A stretch of DNA of 7,614 bases, taken from contig JAATVN010000084.1 of the NCBI GenBank assembly GCA_014523595.1, forward strand, positions 1-7,614. The letters run 5' to 3'. Under the pieces are notes generated by a model, which saw nothing but the letters and a program-made list of their open reading frames with translations, did not search any database and was not told the origin of the DNA. The DNA comes from Nitrososphaerales archaeon TH5888 (GTDB taxonomy: Archaea > Thermoproteota > Nitrososphaeria > Nitrososphaerales > Nitrososphaeraceae). Positions 1-5,603 of the stretch are shown one piece after another. The stretch's first letter is position 1; every line of letters begins with the position of its first letter. A program made the position numbers and the translations under genes.

Positions 1-193
1 ACATTTGCCACAACCGGAACCGGACCTTATCCTGAGAACTTCTGGTGAAAAGAGATTGAGCGGATTTCTGTTATGGCAGAGCGCATACAGTGAATTGGTA
101 TTTATGGACGTTTTCTGGCCAGAATTTAGAAAGATTGATCTCATGAGGGCAATAAGGACATTTCAAAGGCGCCGTAGAAGGTATGGCAAATAG
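1..193 (+). CDS. uppS: Cis-prenyltransferase (undecaprenyl/polyprenyl diphosphate synthase), C-terminal part
   Basis: This is the 3' end of a cis-prenyltransferase, which adds isopentenyl diphosphate units to an allylic diphosphate to make long cis-polyprenyl diphosphates. In archaea these are the precursors of the dolichol-type lipid carriers used in glycosylation. The visible residues contain the family's C-terminal signature: a PEPDL-I-RTSGE block, then [13 protein letters not shown] and the FWPEF block, ending in an Arg-rich RRRRRYG tail. The RTSGE arginine and serine bind the diphosphate of isopentenyl diphosphate, and the glutamate helps bind magnesium. The reading frame is open to the window edge (a His codon lies at 2-4). 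The TTG at 5-7 is therefore an internal codon, not a start, and roughly three quarters of the protein lies upstream. The stop is TAG at 191-193. The family assignment is firm; chain length and product cannot be told from this fragment. Confidence 0.93.
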   Translation, partial: HLPQPEPDLILRTSGEKRLSGFLLWQSAYSELVFMDVFWPEFRKIDLMRAIRTFQRRRRRYGK

Positions 194-234
194 GAGAATA
201 TTGATATGCCTATCTTATTCCAAGTTTAATATCA

Positions 235-384
235 ATGCCACAACATGGTGATTACGATCAAGAAAAAATAAGGTGGTACTGTAACAGGTGGATGGACAAG
301 AAACAATGGTTAGAGATTCATGGTTATTTTCCAGTCTCCACGGAAATTGATTTGGATGAAAAAGACGTTACAGAGACCAGTTAG
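235..384 (+). CDS. Possible small ORF, 49 aa, unknown
   Basis: This ORF begins with ATG at 235 and ends with TAG at 382-384. It lies 41 bases after uppS and 31 bases before the NUDIX gene, on the same strand. The predicted peptide is polar and aromatic-rich (RWYCNRWMDKKQWLEIHGYF), with an acidic tail, and has no signal peptide, membrane segment or zinc site. In favour of coding are its placement, filling most of the uppS-NUDIX gap, and its protein-like composition. Against it are the lack of a ribosome binding site or convincing TATA box and its short length. No in-frame ATG, GTG or TTG lies between the upstream stop (TGA at 202-204) and this ATG. An inverted repeat (200-207 with 229-236) overlaps the start codon. 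I do not recognise a family and assign no function. Confidence 0.42.
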   Translation: MPQHGDYDQEKIRWYCNRWMDKKQWLEIHGYFPVSTEIDLDEKDVTETS

Positions 385-385
385 T

Positions 386-393
386 GCATATAG
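386..393 (+). promoter_or_regulatory. Probable TATA box for the NUDIX gene
   Basis: The sequence GCATATAG is centred about 26 bases before the ATG at 416. This is the spacing expected for an archaeal TATA box driving a leaderless mRNA. No Shine-Dalgarno motif precedes the ATG. Inferred from spacing and composition only. Confidence 0.45.
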
Positions 394-415
394 ATTTTCA
401 AATTGAGAGATTGGT

Positions 416-874
416 ATGATCACAGAAAAATCTGCAGGTTTTATCCTAATTTCTGATAATGATTCTCGTAATAGGGATCGTTCTGTATTACTACTTCATT
501 ATATATCAGGTCACTGGGATTTTCCAAAAGGAAATATCGAAAGTAATGAAAATGAATTGCAAGCGGCTACCCGGGAATTGAAAGAGGAGACAGGAATAGA
601 GAATTTTACATTGTTACCCGGCTTTAAGTACATATTAAATTATAAATATACTAGAAAATCAATTTTGATTTCAAAACAAGTAACTTTGTTTCTCGCCTCC
701 ACAAAAGTAAACAAAGTAAGAATTTCACATGAGCACATAGGCTATCAGTGGACAGATATTAACGCCTCAGTCAAACAATTAACATACTCAAATGCAAAAA
801 ACGCATTGATTTACGCCATGAAATTTTTAAAGGATCTTCCTTCAAACACAAATTACAAGAATGCTGACTCTTAG
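416..874 (+). CDS. NUDIX hydrolase, probably Ap4A hydrolase-like
   Basis: This is a 152-residue NUDIX-fold pyrophosphohydrolase that cleaves a nucleoside diphosphate linked to another group. A complete NUDIX box runs from residue 39 to 61: G39, E45, R53, E54, E57, E58 and G60 all fit the GX5EX7REUXEEXGU consensus, so the magnesium site is intact. The GHWDFPKG stretch just before it (residues 32-39) is typical of the asymmetric diadenosine tetraphosphate hydrolase branch (NUDT2-like), which is the best guess for substrate. Substrate calls within this superfamily are unreliable from sequence alone. The length matches the family. The ATG at 416 is the first start after an in-frame TGA at 404-406. 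The gene converges on pyrF, and a hairpin lies at its stop codon. It may hydrolyse signalling or damaged nucleotides in the cytoplasm. Confidence 0.9.
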   Translation: MITEKSAGFILISDNDSRNRDRSVLLLHYISGHWDFPKGNIESNENELQAATRELKEETGIENFTLLPGFKYILNYKYTRKSILISKQVTLFLASTKVNKVRISHEHIGYQWTDINASVKQLTYSNAKNALIYAMKFLKDLPSNTNYKNADS

Positions 875-913
875 CATTATGATATCTTGCGTTGAAACAT
901 GATTTAATGCTAA
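871..913 (+). terminator. Hairpin at the 3' end of the NUDIX gene
   Basis: A perfect 9-bp inverted repeat (TTAGCATTA at 871-879, TAATGCTAA at 905-913) with a 25-base loop starts at the NUDIX stop codon (TAG, 872-874). A T-rich run (about 959-970) follows within the convergent gap. It may help end transcription or protect the 3' end of the mRNA. Archaeal termination depends mainly on T-tracts, so the role is an inference. Confidence 0.4.
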
Positions 914-978
914 AATAATCTACAGATGTAGGTGCGAATCATTTAAACAAAATACAATAATTTTTCTTATCTTCAGAT

Positions 979-1728
979 TTAATTTAAGCCGAGCAAGTTT
1001 GATATTGTCTTGTGTTTATTTTTTGAGTGTAAAATAGATCGACCAATTATTAGAAAGTTGCTTCCATTATCAATCGCCAATTTAGGGTTACCTCCTTGAA
1101 TACCTACACCAGGGGAATAAATAGGAATTCTAGAAATGGACGAGATATACTTTAAAGTCTTCAAATGTGTAGCTCCTACTACAATTCCATCAACATTACT
1201 GTTTTTGGCGTACTTTAAGAATATCTCAAAGAGCGGCAAAATCTTGGTTTTATTTGATTTTCCGTGGGCAACATTCAGTCCATATCCTTCACTAACATTT
1301 TCATGACTCATATAAGTAAGTGAGATTACTCCCATTCCAAGATTGTGGGCTAAGCGAACAAGCGATTTTAATTGTTTTTGTCCAATTATTGGATTTACTA
1401 TTACTGAATCAAAGCCCGCTGAATGTAAATATCGTAATGTTACCTGATTGGTGCTACTGATATCATTTAGTTTTATATCAGCTATTGACAGCAAACCATA
1501 AGAATGTATCAACCTGTTTATGTTCGCAATGTCTTTTTTACCAAATGGTAGAATAAGATGAAAATTTATTTTGATGGCACACAAGAAGGGATAAATGTTA
1601 CTTATCAAATTCTCAATATACTTAAGATTATGATAGCGTGGTTTCAAGTCCAGGGCAAGTATTATGAAACTTTTATTATCTGTGGAAATATTAGCAATGC
1701 GATCTCTATACGAGGATACTTTATTCAT
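979..1728 (-). CDS. pyrF: Orotidine 5'-phosphate decarboxylase
   Basis: This enzyme decarboxylates orotidine 5'-monophosphate to UMP, the last step of de novo pyrimidine synthesis, in the cytoplasm. Counting from the ATG at 1728 (249 aa), the TIM-barrel landmarks are in order: LALD at 24-27 with D27, a strand with K53, and the catalytic DxKxxD motif (ADIKLNDI, with D84, K86 and D89). After these come the GIVVGAT strand near 181-187, SPGVGIQGGN at 205-214, and the phosphate-binding IIGRS with G229 and R230. A TTG directly before the ATG (1731) is also possible, but the ATG is preferred. The start overlaps the end of the upstream unknown gene by 8 bases (ATGAATAA), so translation is probably coupled. 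The protein is somewhat longer than the usual ~210-230 aa archaeal enzymes and is rich in Lys, Asn and Ile, as suits this AT-rich genome. The catalytic residues are intact. Confidence 0.93.
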   Translation of the reverse strand: MNKVSSYRDRIANISTDNKSFIILALDLKPRYHNLKYIENLISNIYPFLCAIKINFHLILPFGKKDIANINRLIHSYGLLSIADIKLNDISSTNQVTLRYLHSAGFDSVIVNPIIGQKQLKSLVRLAHNLGMGVISLTYMSHENVSEGYGLNVAHGKSNKTKILPLFEIFLKYAKNSNVDGIVVGATHLKTLKYISSISRIPIYSPGVGIQGGNPKLAIDNGSNFLIIGRSILHSKNKHKTISNLLGLN

Positions 1729-2401
1729 CAACTTTCACTAATGGATGTGATCCAAATAATTTTATTAATTTTATGTAAATATATCCATGTTCCTGTATGT
1801 TGTTAGTAAATGTTGGATCTTCTGATCTCTGACTAGAATATTTAATAAAAGAGTAATTAGGATTTTCAGGAATTGTTGCATAATAAAAATAAGATACTCC
1901 ATCAGATTCGGCCATATTCAGAGCAGTCCCCACAACATACTTCGACTTCTTTGTACTATTAAAAACAAAGAGAGGAAGGGGTGATTCTTCATAAATCATT
2001 TTGTAAGACGCAATTTTTACAAGACTTTGGAAATTGCTCAACCTAATTGGTGCATAATTGGAGTTCTTTACACCTTTAGGCCTTCGCCAAAAAATGGGTG
2101 GAAATTTGTCAACTGAGATGATCGGAGAATACACAACTGATGGATTTTGTATGCTTTCTACTATTGACACATCTTCAATACTATTGGTATTTCTATATGC
2201 AAGATATTGGCCACCACTTGGATATTTTACGTAATAAATTACAGGTATATTATTTAGAAAATCGATTTGAGTTGCCAATAAATCATCTTTTGCAGATTTG
2301 AAGGAAAAAGTAAGAAGTGGAGTTCGTTCAAAGGCACAGACTAGTCTGCCAAAATCTTGAATAGTGGAAACTTCAATAAAGAAAGGTGACTTAATTTGCA
2401 A
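1721..2401 (-). CDS. Uncharacterised protein upstream of and overlapping pyrF
   Basis: I do not recognise this 226-residue protein. It has no signal peptide, clear membrane span or Cys/His metal site. The N-terminal half looks alpha/beta with hydrophobic strands (around residues 7-11, 28-34 and 52-58) and a YPSGGQY turn at 60-66. A basic WRRPKG motif lies at 105-110. The C-terminal half is rich in Tyr, Phe and Ser. The start is a TTG at 2401: the frame is open upstream to a stop at 2522-2524 but contains no ATG, GTG or other TTG. A TATA-like TTTAATAA lies about 27 bases upstream, which fits a leaderless transcript beginning at that TTG. The 8-base overlap with pyrF implies co-expression and perhaps a link to pyrimidine metabolism. 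It is probably a lineage-restricted archaeal protein. The reading frame is convincing; the function is unknown. Confidence 0.8.
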   Translation of the reverse strand: MQIKSPFFIEVSTIQDFGRLVCAFERTPLLTFSFKSAKDDLLATQIDFLNNIPVIYYVKYPSGGQYLAYRNTNSIEDVSIVESIQNPSVVYSPIISVDKFPPIFWRRPKGVKNSNYAPIRLSNFQSLVKIASYKMIYEESPLPLFVFNSTKKSKYVVGTALNMAESDGVSYFYYATIPENPNYSFIKYSSQRSEDPTFTNNIQEHGYIYIKLIKLFGSHPLVKVDE

Positions 2402-2423
2402 TGCTCTACGTTCTAAAATAACA

Positions 2424-2431
2424 TTATTAAA
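2424..2431 (-). promoter_or_regulatory. Probable TATA box for the unknown gene-pyrF pair
   Basis: Read on the minus strand, TTTAATAA sits about 27 bases upstream of the TTG at 2401. This supports the TTG as the true start of a leaderless mRNA and suggests that pyrF is transcribed from here rather than from its own promoter. Confidence 0.45.
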
Positions 2432-2501
2432 ATGATGCGAATAAAGAGGTTTGTTTAGACAAGCCTTTGTAATGGACAGAATGTGATTTGAGACTTGTGA
2501 A

Positions 2502-3512
2502 TTAGTTTTCTGTACGGCGATCTATTATATCATTAATCTCGGCTCCGGTTCCTATGAGGACAACTTCAACACCTATTCTGTCCTCTATCTGCTGAATGAA
2601 ATTCTTCGCTTGAGGAGTTAATTTAGAATACTCTTTTAGAGCCGCACAATCAGGAAAGACAACATCTAATTTGGTAACTGCTATTTGCGTTGCACTGTTT
2701 ATCGTCACCGATTTCTTGGCCAGTTCCATATTAAATGGAGAGGCCCTCCTTTGTCTTCCCGTCACACTTCCATATTCTACCCAACCCAACTTACTAGCCT
2801 CATCAACTGTTATTTCATTTTCCAGTGGTCCACCGCCCACACGAGTCACATATGCTTTGAAGACTAGGATAACATCGTCGACCTTCTTAGGTCCTATGCC
2901 AATATCAGAACATATTCCTGAAGCAGTAACATCTTTCGAAGTTACAAATGGATAATCACCGTGGTATAATGATAGAAAAGTTCCCTGTGTTCCTTCTATG
3001 AGTACTGATTGGTCTCCGTCAATTGATTCATTAACAATATCAGACACATTTCCAAGATAATTCTTTAACTCACTTACGTCCTTAGCCAGCTTTAGGATTC
3101 TTAAGGCCCGGTCAGAATTAGCCGGACCTGTACCCGTCCCAGTAGTTCCTACAATTTTTTTGAGATGTGCATCTTCCACATCACGCCTTATGTGCGATTC
3201 ATCAATAATTCCACAATGATTATCTATTATTGTCCTGTTTTCTGCATTATATCTCTGACATTCTTCTTTAAGGACTCCTGGTGTGACAAGTACTCCGGCA
3301 CCTATCAAAAGTTTGGTTTCAGGATTTAATACAGCGCTTGGCAACATCCGGACCTTGAAGGTTTGATTATTGTAAACGAAGGTGTGACCAGCATTTGCTC
3401 CAACTCCACCTCTTACAGCTATCTTTGGTTTATCCTTTATGGATAAATATGCAATTATCTTTCCTTTTCCCTCATCGCCATAAAAACCTCCTACAATAAC
3501 TTTACAAGTCAT
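2502..3512 (-). CDS. purA: Adenylosuccinate synthetase, short archaeal form
   Basis: PurA joins IMP and aspartate using GTP to give adenylosuccinate, the first committed step from IMP to AMP. The 336-residue protein has the N-terminal GDEGKGK loop at 12-18 with the catalytic aspartate D13, and NAGHT at 40-44 with catalytic H43. It also has VGTTGTGTGPA at 121-131, EGTQG at 173-177, YPFVTS at 187-192, YVTRVGGGP at 221-229, GSVTGRQRR at 248-256, and the guanine-recognition TKLD at 280-283. Bacterial and eukaryotic enzymes are about 430 aa; many archaea have this natural ~335-340 aa form, so it is not truncated. The ATG at 3512 directly precedes the conserved start and lies about 29 bases from a good TATA box. 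It is transcribed divergently from the DUF6659-like gene. The unknown gene and pyrF follow 100 bases downstream on the same strand. Confidence 0.96.
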   Translation of the reverse strand: MTCKVIVGGFYGDEGKGKIIAYLSIKDKPKIAVRGGVGANAGHTFVYNNQTFKVRMLPSAVLNPETKLLIGAGVLVTPGVLKEECQRYNAENRTIIDNHCGIIDESHIRRDVEDAHLKKIVGTTGTGTGPANSDRALRILKLAKDVSELKNYLGNVSDIVNESIDGDQSVLIEGTQGTFLSLYHGDYPFVTSKDVTASGICSDIGIGPKKVDDVILVFKAYVTRVGGGPLENEITVDEASKLGWVEYGSVTGRQRRASPFNMELAKKSVTINSATQIAVTKLDVVFPDCAALKEYSKLTPQAKNFIQQIEDRIGVEVVLIGTGAEINDIIDRRTEN

Positions 3513-3536
3513 TTTCTATTTCAATTAAATTACAAG

Positions 3537-3546
3537 TAAATATAAG
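3537..3546 (-). promoter_or_regulatory. TATA box for purA
   Basis: On the minus strand CTTATATTTA is centred about 29 bases before the purA ATG (3512). That is the archaeal TATA-to-TSS spacing for a leaderless or near-leaderless mRNA. There is no Shine-Dalgarno motif before the ATG. Confidence 0.6.
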
Positions 3547-3621
3547 GATAATCAAGTGTTCTGAAACCTATTGGTACGTAGAAAAACTAATTGAGTCTTT
3601 CAAATTTTTCATCGATACTCA

Positions 3622-3633
3622 AGGATTAATCCT
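3622..3633. repeat. 12-bp perfect palindrome in the purA divergent promoter region
   Basis: AGGATTAATCCT is its own reverse complement. It lies between the purA TATA box and the rightward TATA box, 76 bases beyond the former and 57 before the latter. A 6-bp inverted repeat (TTGAGT at 3591-3596, ACTCAA at 3617-3622) abuts it. It could be the site of a dimeric regulator; no binding protein can be named. Confidence 0.4.
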
Positions 3634-3690
3634 GTATCATGTAGTCAAACTATAAAATCCAAGATCCAGATTATTATAAGATGACACAAT

Positions 3691-3698
3691 TTTATATA
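3691..3698 (+). promoter_or_regulatory. TATA box for the DUF6659-like gene
   Basis: TTTATATA lies about 33 bases (centre to ATG) upstream of the start at 3728 and is close to the archaeal consensus. It predicts a transcript starting within a few bases of the ATG. A second TATA-like sequence, CTATAAAA near 3650-3657, could drive a longer transcript. Confidence 0.62.
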
Positions 3699-3727
3699 GT
3701 CGATTCGGAATAATCATATTATTTAAA

Positions 3728-4081
3728 ATGGATTATACAAAGGTGTGTAAAGAGATATTAGATCTGGATCCAAAAATTCGTTTTGCAGGTGTATGTGACG
3801 AATCTGGCGAAATCAAATTCGGAGGTCAACGCGAAGGACTGGCAAACTTACTAACTGCTGAAGAAACGAAGAGATCAAATTTGCAGGCACTTGCTAGATG
3901 GGGATTGCGCAATTCCCTATCTTCCAAAGTCGGCAAAGGGAAATATGCTATGGCAGAATACGAGAAGATAAAACGCATTACTGCTCCTCTGGATAACGAT
4001 CATCTCCTACTCGTTACAACGGAAGTAGATGCCGATCACCAAAATATAATAAGTAAAGTCCTAAGATTAGTTCAACAATAA
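3728..4081 (+). CDS. DUF6659-like thaumarchaeal protein
   Basis: This 117-residue soluble protein resembles, from memory, the DUF6659 family common in multiple copies in ammonia-oxidising archaea; I cannot run a search to confirm this. The pattern I rely on is an N-terminal RFAGVCDESGEI strand-turn-strand near residues 18-29 and a GGQREGL segment near 32-38. After these come a helical region with RSNLQALARWGLR, a GKGKYAMAEYEKIKR segment, and a C-terminal strand DHLLLVTTEVDADH. This layout (a strand pair starting with a 'gv.d..G.i' motif and a late LLLV strand) is reminiscent of small roadblock- or profilin-like sensor folds, but that is speculation. There are no membrane spans or Cys metal sites. 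The ATG at 3728 is supported by a strong TATA box, and a T-rich terminator follows the stop. The molecular role is unknown. Confidence 0.82.
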   Translation: MDYTKVCKEILDLDPKIRFAGVCDESGEIKFGGQREGLANLLTAEETKRSNLQALARWGLRNSLSSKVGKGKYAMAEYEKIKRITAPLDNDHLLLVTTEVDADHQNIISKVLRLVQQ

Positions 4082-4091
4082 TCTTTACCTA

Positions 4092-4110
4092 TTTTTCCGT
4101 TTTTTTGTTT
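4092..4110 (+). terminator. T-rich terminator
   Basis: Directly after the stop of the DUF6659-like gene the + strand has runs of five and seven T broken by short CCG and G interruptions. Oligo-T tracts are the main intrinsic termination signal in archaea. No strong hairpin is needed or seen. It lies between two convergent genes. Confidence 0.6.
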
Positions 4111-4138
4111 ATGACAGAATAATCTGGTCGTTCTCCTA

Positions 4139-4537
4139 CTACTTTATCCATCCGTGTTCATGCTCTCTATGGTCATGTGATGCTCCCACACCTGTCACTG
4201 CACCCATATAGTCACCATACACGGCAATTACGTCTTTCAAATCTGACAACTCCTTGAGAAATTCTAATGTTAATTTATTGTTGAAAGCATAATGGGTCCC
4301 GCTATCGTGTATAGTTGGGTTCATGCCAGTTTTGCTAATGATGTAAGTTCGCATTTCTTCAGAATTTGTTTCTGGTTTTGTAAAAACTTCAATCAAATAA
4401 AACGGATCCTTATCAGGGTTATTTCGTCTTCGCATCATCAAATCATGAATGAGTTTAGGATGAACCTTTGGAAGATGAATTTCATACAATGTATGTAGTC
4501 CTTCGAAGACTCTTCTTATTTCAGTCAGTTCTGACAA
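4139..4537 (-). CDS. Uncharacterised protein with His-rich C-terminus
   Basis: I do not recognise this 132-residue protein. It is soluble, with predicted helices near residues 4-18 and 23-33, a strand around PFYLIEVFT, another helix/strand section around residues 55-70, a helix near 90-100, and a strand at DVIAVYGDY. The tail (121-128, HDHREHEH) carries five histidines in a short stretch and could bind a metal such as Ni, Cu or Zn, or be disordered. The start is TTG at 4537, the first start codon after an in-frame stop (4547-4549). There is no ATG near the N-terminus, and a TATA-like CATATAG lies further upstream. A later start at TTG (4489) would remove 16 residues. The gene is monocistronic, converging with the DUF6659-like gene. 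The acidic and basic balance looks like a real protein; the function is unknown. Confidence 0.75.
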   Translation of the reverse strand: MSELTEIRRVFEGLHTLYEIHLPKVHPKLIHDLMMRRRNNPDKDPFYLIEVFTKPETNSEEMRTYIISKTGMNPTIHDSGTHYAFNNKLTLEFLKELSDLKDVIAVYGDYMGAVTGVGASHDHREHEHGWIK

Positions 4538-4568
4538 TTTTAAACTCTATAATACTATCCCATTCTGA

Positions 4569-4576
4569 CTATATGA
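4569..4576 (-). promoter_or_regulatory. Weak TATA-like box for the His-tail gene
   Basis: On the minus strand TCATATAG is centred about 35 bases before the TTG at 4537. A nearer candidate, TATTATAG (4548-4555), is too close for that TTG and would instead favour a start further inside the gene. Neither is decisive. Confidence 0.3.
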
Positions 4577-4784
4577 GCATTTTTAACAATCGCGATTTCA
4601 AAGATTCTTTCCTTTGTATTTTATATTTCTCCAGCCAGGGATTTAGCGAATTGGTCCTGCTTCTTATCATCTGTATTAATATTTACGAGCCAAAACATCA
4701 TAAATGGAACTTCAAAAGACTATTTGTTAGAGCGCATCGAATTCTATAGTGATACTTTTCAGGTGAATGTCTAGGGACAACAAA

Positions 4785-4793
4785 TTAAATATG
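4785..4793 (+). promoter_or_regulatory. Weak TATA-like box for the helical-repeat gene
   Basis: TTAAATATG is centred about 37 bases before the ATG at 4826, giving a predicted 5' leader of around 10 bases. No Shine-Dalgarno motif is evident. Based only on position and AT pattern. Confidence 0.35.
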
Positions 4794-4825
4794 TTAATGA
4801 CAAACTGAATTCGTGATTTTCTACC

Positions 4826-5287
4826 ATGAGTAACAATTCTAGTGATGGCGATATTGAAAACTTACTTTTTATCATAGCAAACCTTCCTGATTTTCTAAAG
4901 CTTTCGATTTGCCGAACAAAGGTAAAGGAGTTGGTTGAAATGACTGAATCGGAAAAAAAAGAGACCATTATTAGAAGTTTAACTTCTATCAATCTGATCA
5001 ATCAAGATAAGCTAGTTAAGTTAACTAAAACATGGATGAAAGTTATCTCAGAAATAGAACCCTATGAACTAACAAAGATTTTGCATAGTTATCTCGTGAT
5101 TTTAGATAGTGTCAAACTTTTCGATAAATTAGATCCAAAATTGATACTGAATACTTTTTCTTCACTTGAAGAAGATGAAAGGGATAAACTGCTGGTTTGT
5201 ATTAAGGAAGCATTATTTCTTAACCCCAATAGAGGGAAAATTATGAAAAATATTCCTACAAACCTTGCTAAAGTTATACTCAATTAG
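4826..5287 (+). CDS. Uncharacterised all-helical repeat protein
   Basis: This 153-residue protein matches no family I can name. It looks entirely alpha-helical, with no signal peptide and no span long enough for a membrane helix. Three similar ~20-residue blocks recur about every 37 residues: roughly 33-52, 71-90 and 107-126. Each has an amphipathic helix ending in M/I/L, an acidic turn (TESEKKE, EPYELTK, EEDERDK), then a hydrophobic helix (IIRSL, ILHSYL, LLVCI). The turn pattern recalls helical repeats such as those of MgtE N-domains or FliG-like modules, but this is a structural impression only. The ATG at 4826 follows a TATA-like sequence. The 3' end overlaps that of the convergent YggX-like gene by 8 bases. 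It could be a protein-interaction scaffold; the function is unknown. Confidence 0.75.
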   Translation: MSNNSSDGDIENLLFIIANLPDFLKLSICRTKVKELVEMTESEKKETIIRSLTSINLINQDKLVKLTKTWMKVISEIEPYELTKILHSYLVILDSVKLFDKLDPKLILNTFSSLEEDERDKLLVCIKEALFLNPNRGKIMKNIPTNLAKVILN

Positions 5288-5534
5288 GGGTTTCCGGATT
5301 TTCAGGATTCTTTTTCAATTCCTCGACCTTGTCCAAGCCAAAGAACCCTCTTTCATATTTTTTTAGTGCTTTCCTGTGCTCTGGTAATGACATGTCTAAA
5401 TGCATCTCATTAATCACCATAACTCCATAAGTAGTCCATTCTTTCCAACAATCCCCACAAGACGGATACTTTAATGAAGAAGGATCTTCAATTTCACTTT
5501 CTTCAAATTCTTTGCCACATTTCAAGCATTTCAT
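5280..5534 (-). CDS. Zinc-ribbon protein with YggX-like (Fe(2+)-trafficking) C-terminal part
   Basis: This 84-residue protein begins with a zinc-ribbon-like pair of CxxC motifs (C3, C6, C26 and C29), in which the second pair runs straight into a segment resembling bacterial YggX. The shared positions are W30 and W33, VINE at 40-43 followed by L46, EHRK at 52-55, and the aromatic pair FF at 64-65. This matches the order of YggX's WxxW, INE..L, EHRK..L and aromatic elements. YggX proteins protect iron-sulphur clusters and are proposed to carry iron. Here the usual YggX N-terminus is replaced by a four-Cys metal site, so the role may be zinc-dependent or redox-linked instead. The ATG at 5534 is followed at once by the first CxxC, and a TATA box lies 26 bases upstream. 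The similarity was judged by eye, so homology is probable, not proved. Confidence 0.8.
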   Translation of the reverse strand: MKCLKCGKEFEESEIEDPSSLKYPSCGDCWKEWTTYGVMVINEMHLDMSLPEHRKALKKYERGFFGLDKVEELKKNPENPETPN

Positions 5535-5555
5535 TTACAGTGATGGTACATAAAG

Positions 5556-5565
5556 CATATTTTAT
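5556..5565 (-). promoter_or_regulatory. Probable TATA box for the zinc-ribbon/YggX-like gene
   Basis: On the minus strand ATAAAATATG is centred about 26 bases before the ATG at 5534. This gives the gene its own promoter although it lies only 69 bases after the zinc-finger gene on the same strand. Confidence 0.5.
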
Positions 5566-5603
5566 TGTTTTATTTCAATAATCGTGGAATAGACATATTA
5601 TCA

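Larger units (their letters stand above)
4538..4825. other. Gene-free intergenic stretch
   Basis: This 288-base gap separates divergent genes. It is AT-rich with TATA-like sequences near each gene. I find no convincing CDS (the longest frames lack codon structure and composition typical of proteins), no tRNA and no strong inverted repeat. It is longer than needed for two promoters, so an unannotated small RNA is possible but unsupported. Confidence 0.5.

Noticed and set aside
5..7. TTG as the start of the cis-prenyltransferase
   Set aside because: The frame is open to the window edge and the conserved domain is clearly cut; most of the protein lies upstream.
1729..1731. TTG as the pyrF start
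   Set aside because: The ATG immediately follows it; the difference is one residue and ATG is the likelier initiator.
1558..1806. Rightward frame antisense to pyrF
   Set aside because: Overlaps intact pyrF and the end of its upstream gene, with no protein-like features.
2671..2955. Frame antisense to purA
   Set aside because: Lies wholly within purA, whose motifs are intact; it is a shadow of that gene's codon pattern.
2502..3512. purA as a truncated pseudogene because it is ~100 residues shorter than bacterial PurA
   Set aside because: All catalytic and substrate motifs are present, and ~335-340 aa is normal for many archaea.
4621..4701. 26-codon leftward frame in the gene-free gap
   Set aside because: Too short, with no promoter at the correct distance and no recognisable motif.
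4468..4749. 93-aa rightward frame across the His-tail gene start and the following gap
   Set aside because: It begins antisense to a better gene, has a hydrophobic patchwork composition, and lacks a promoter or motif.
4771..5001. Leftward frame opposite the helical-repeat gene
   Set aside because: The rightward frame is longer, starts at an ATG and shows internal repeats; this one shows none.
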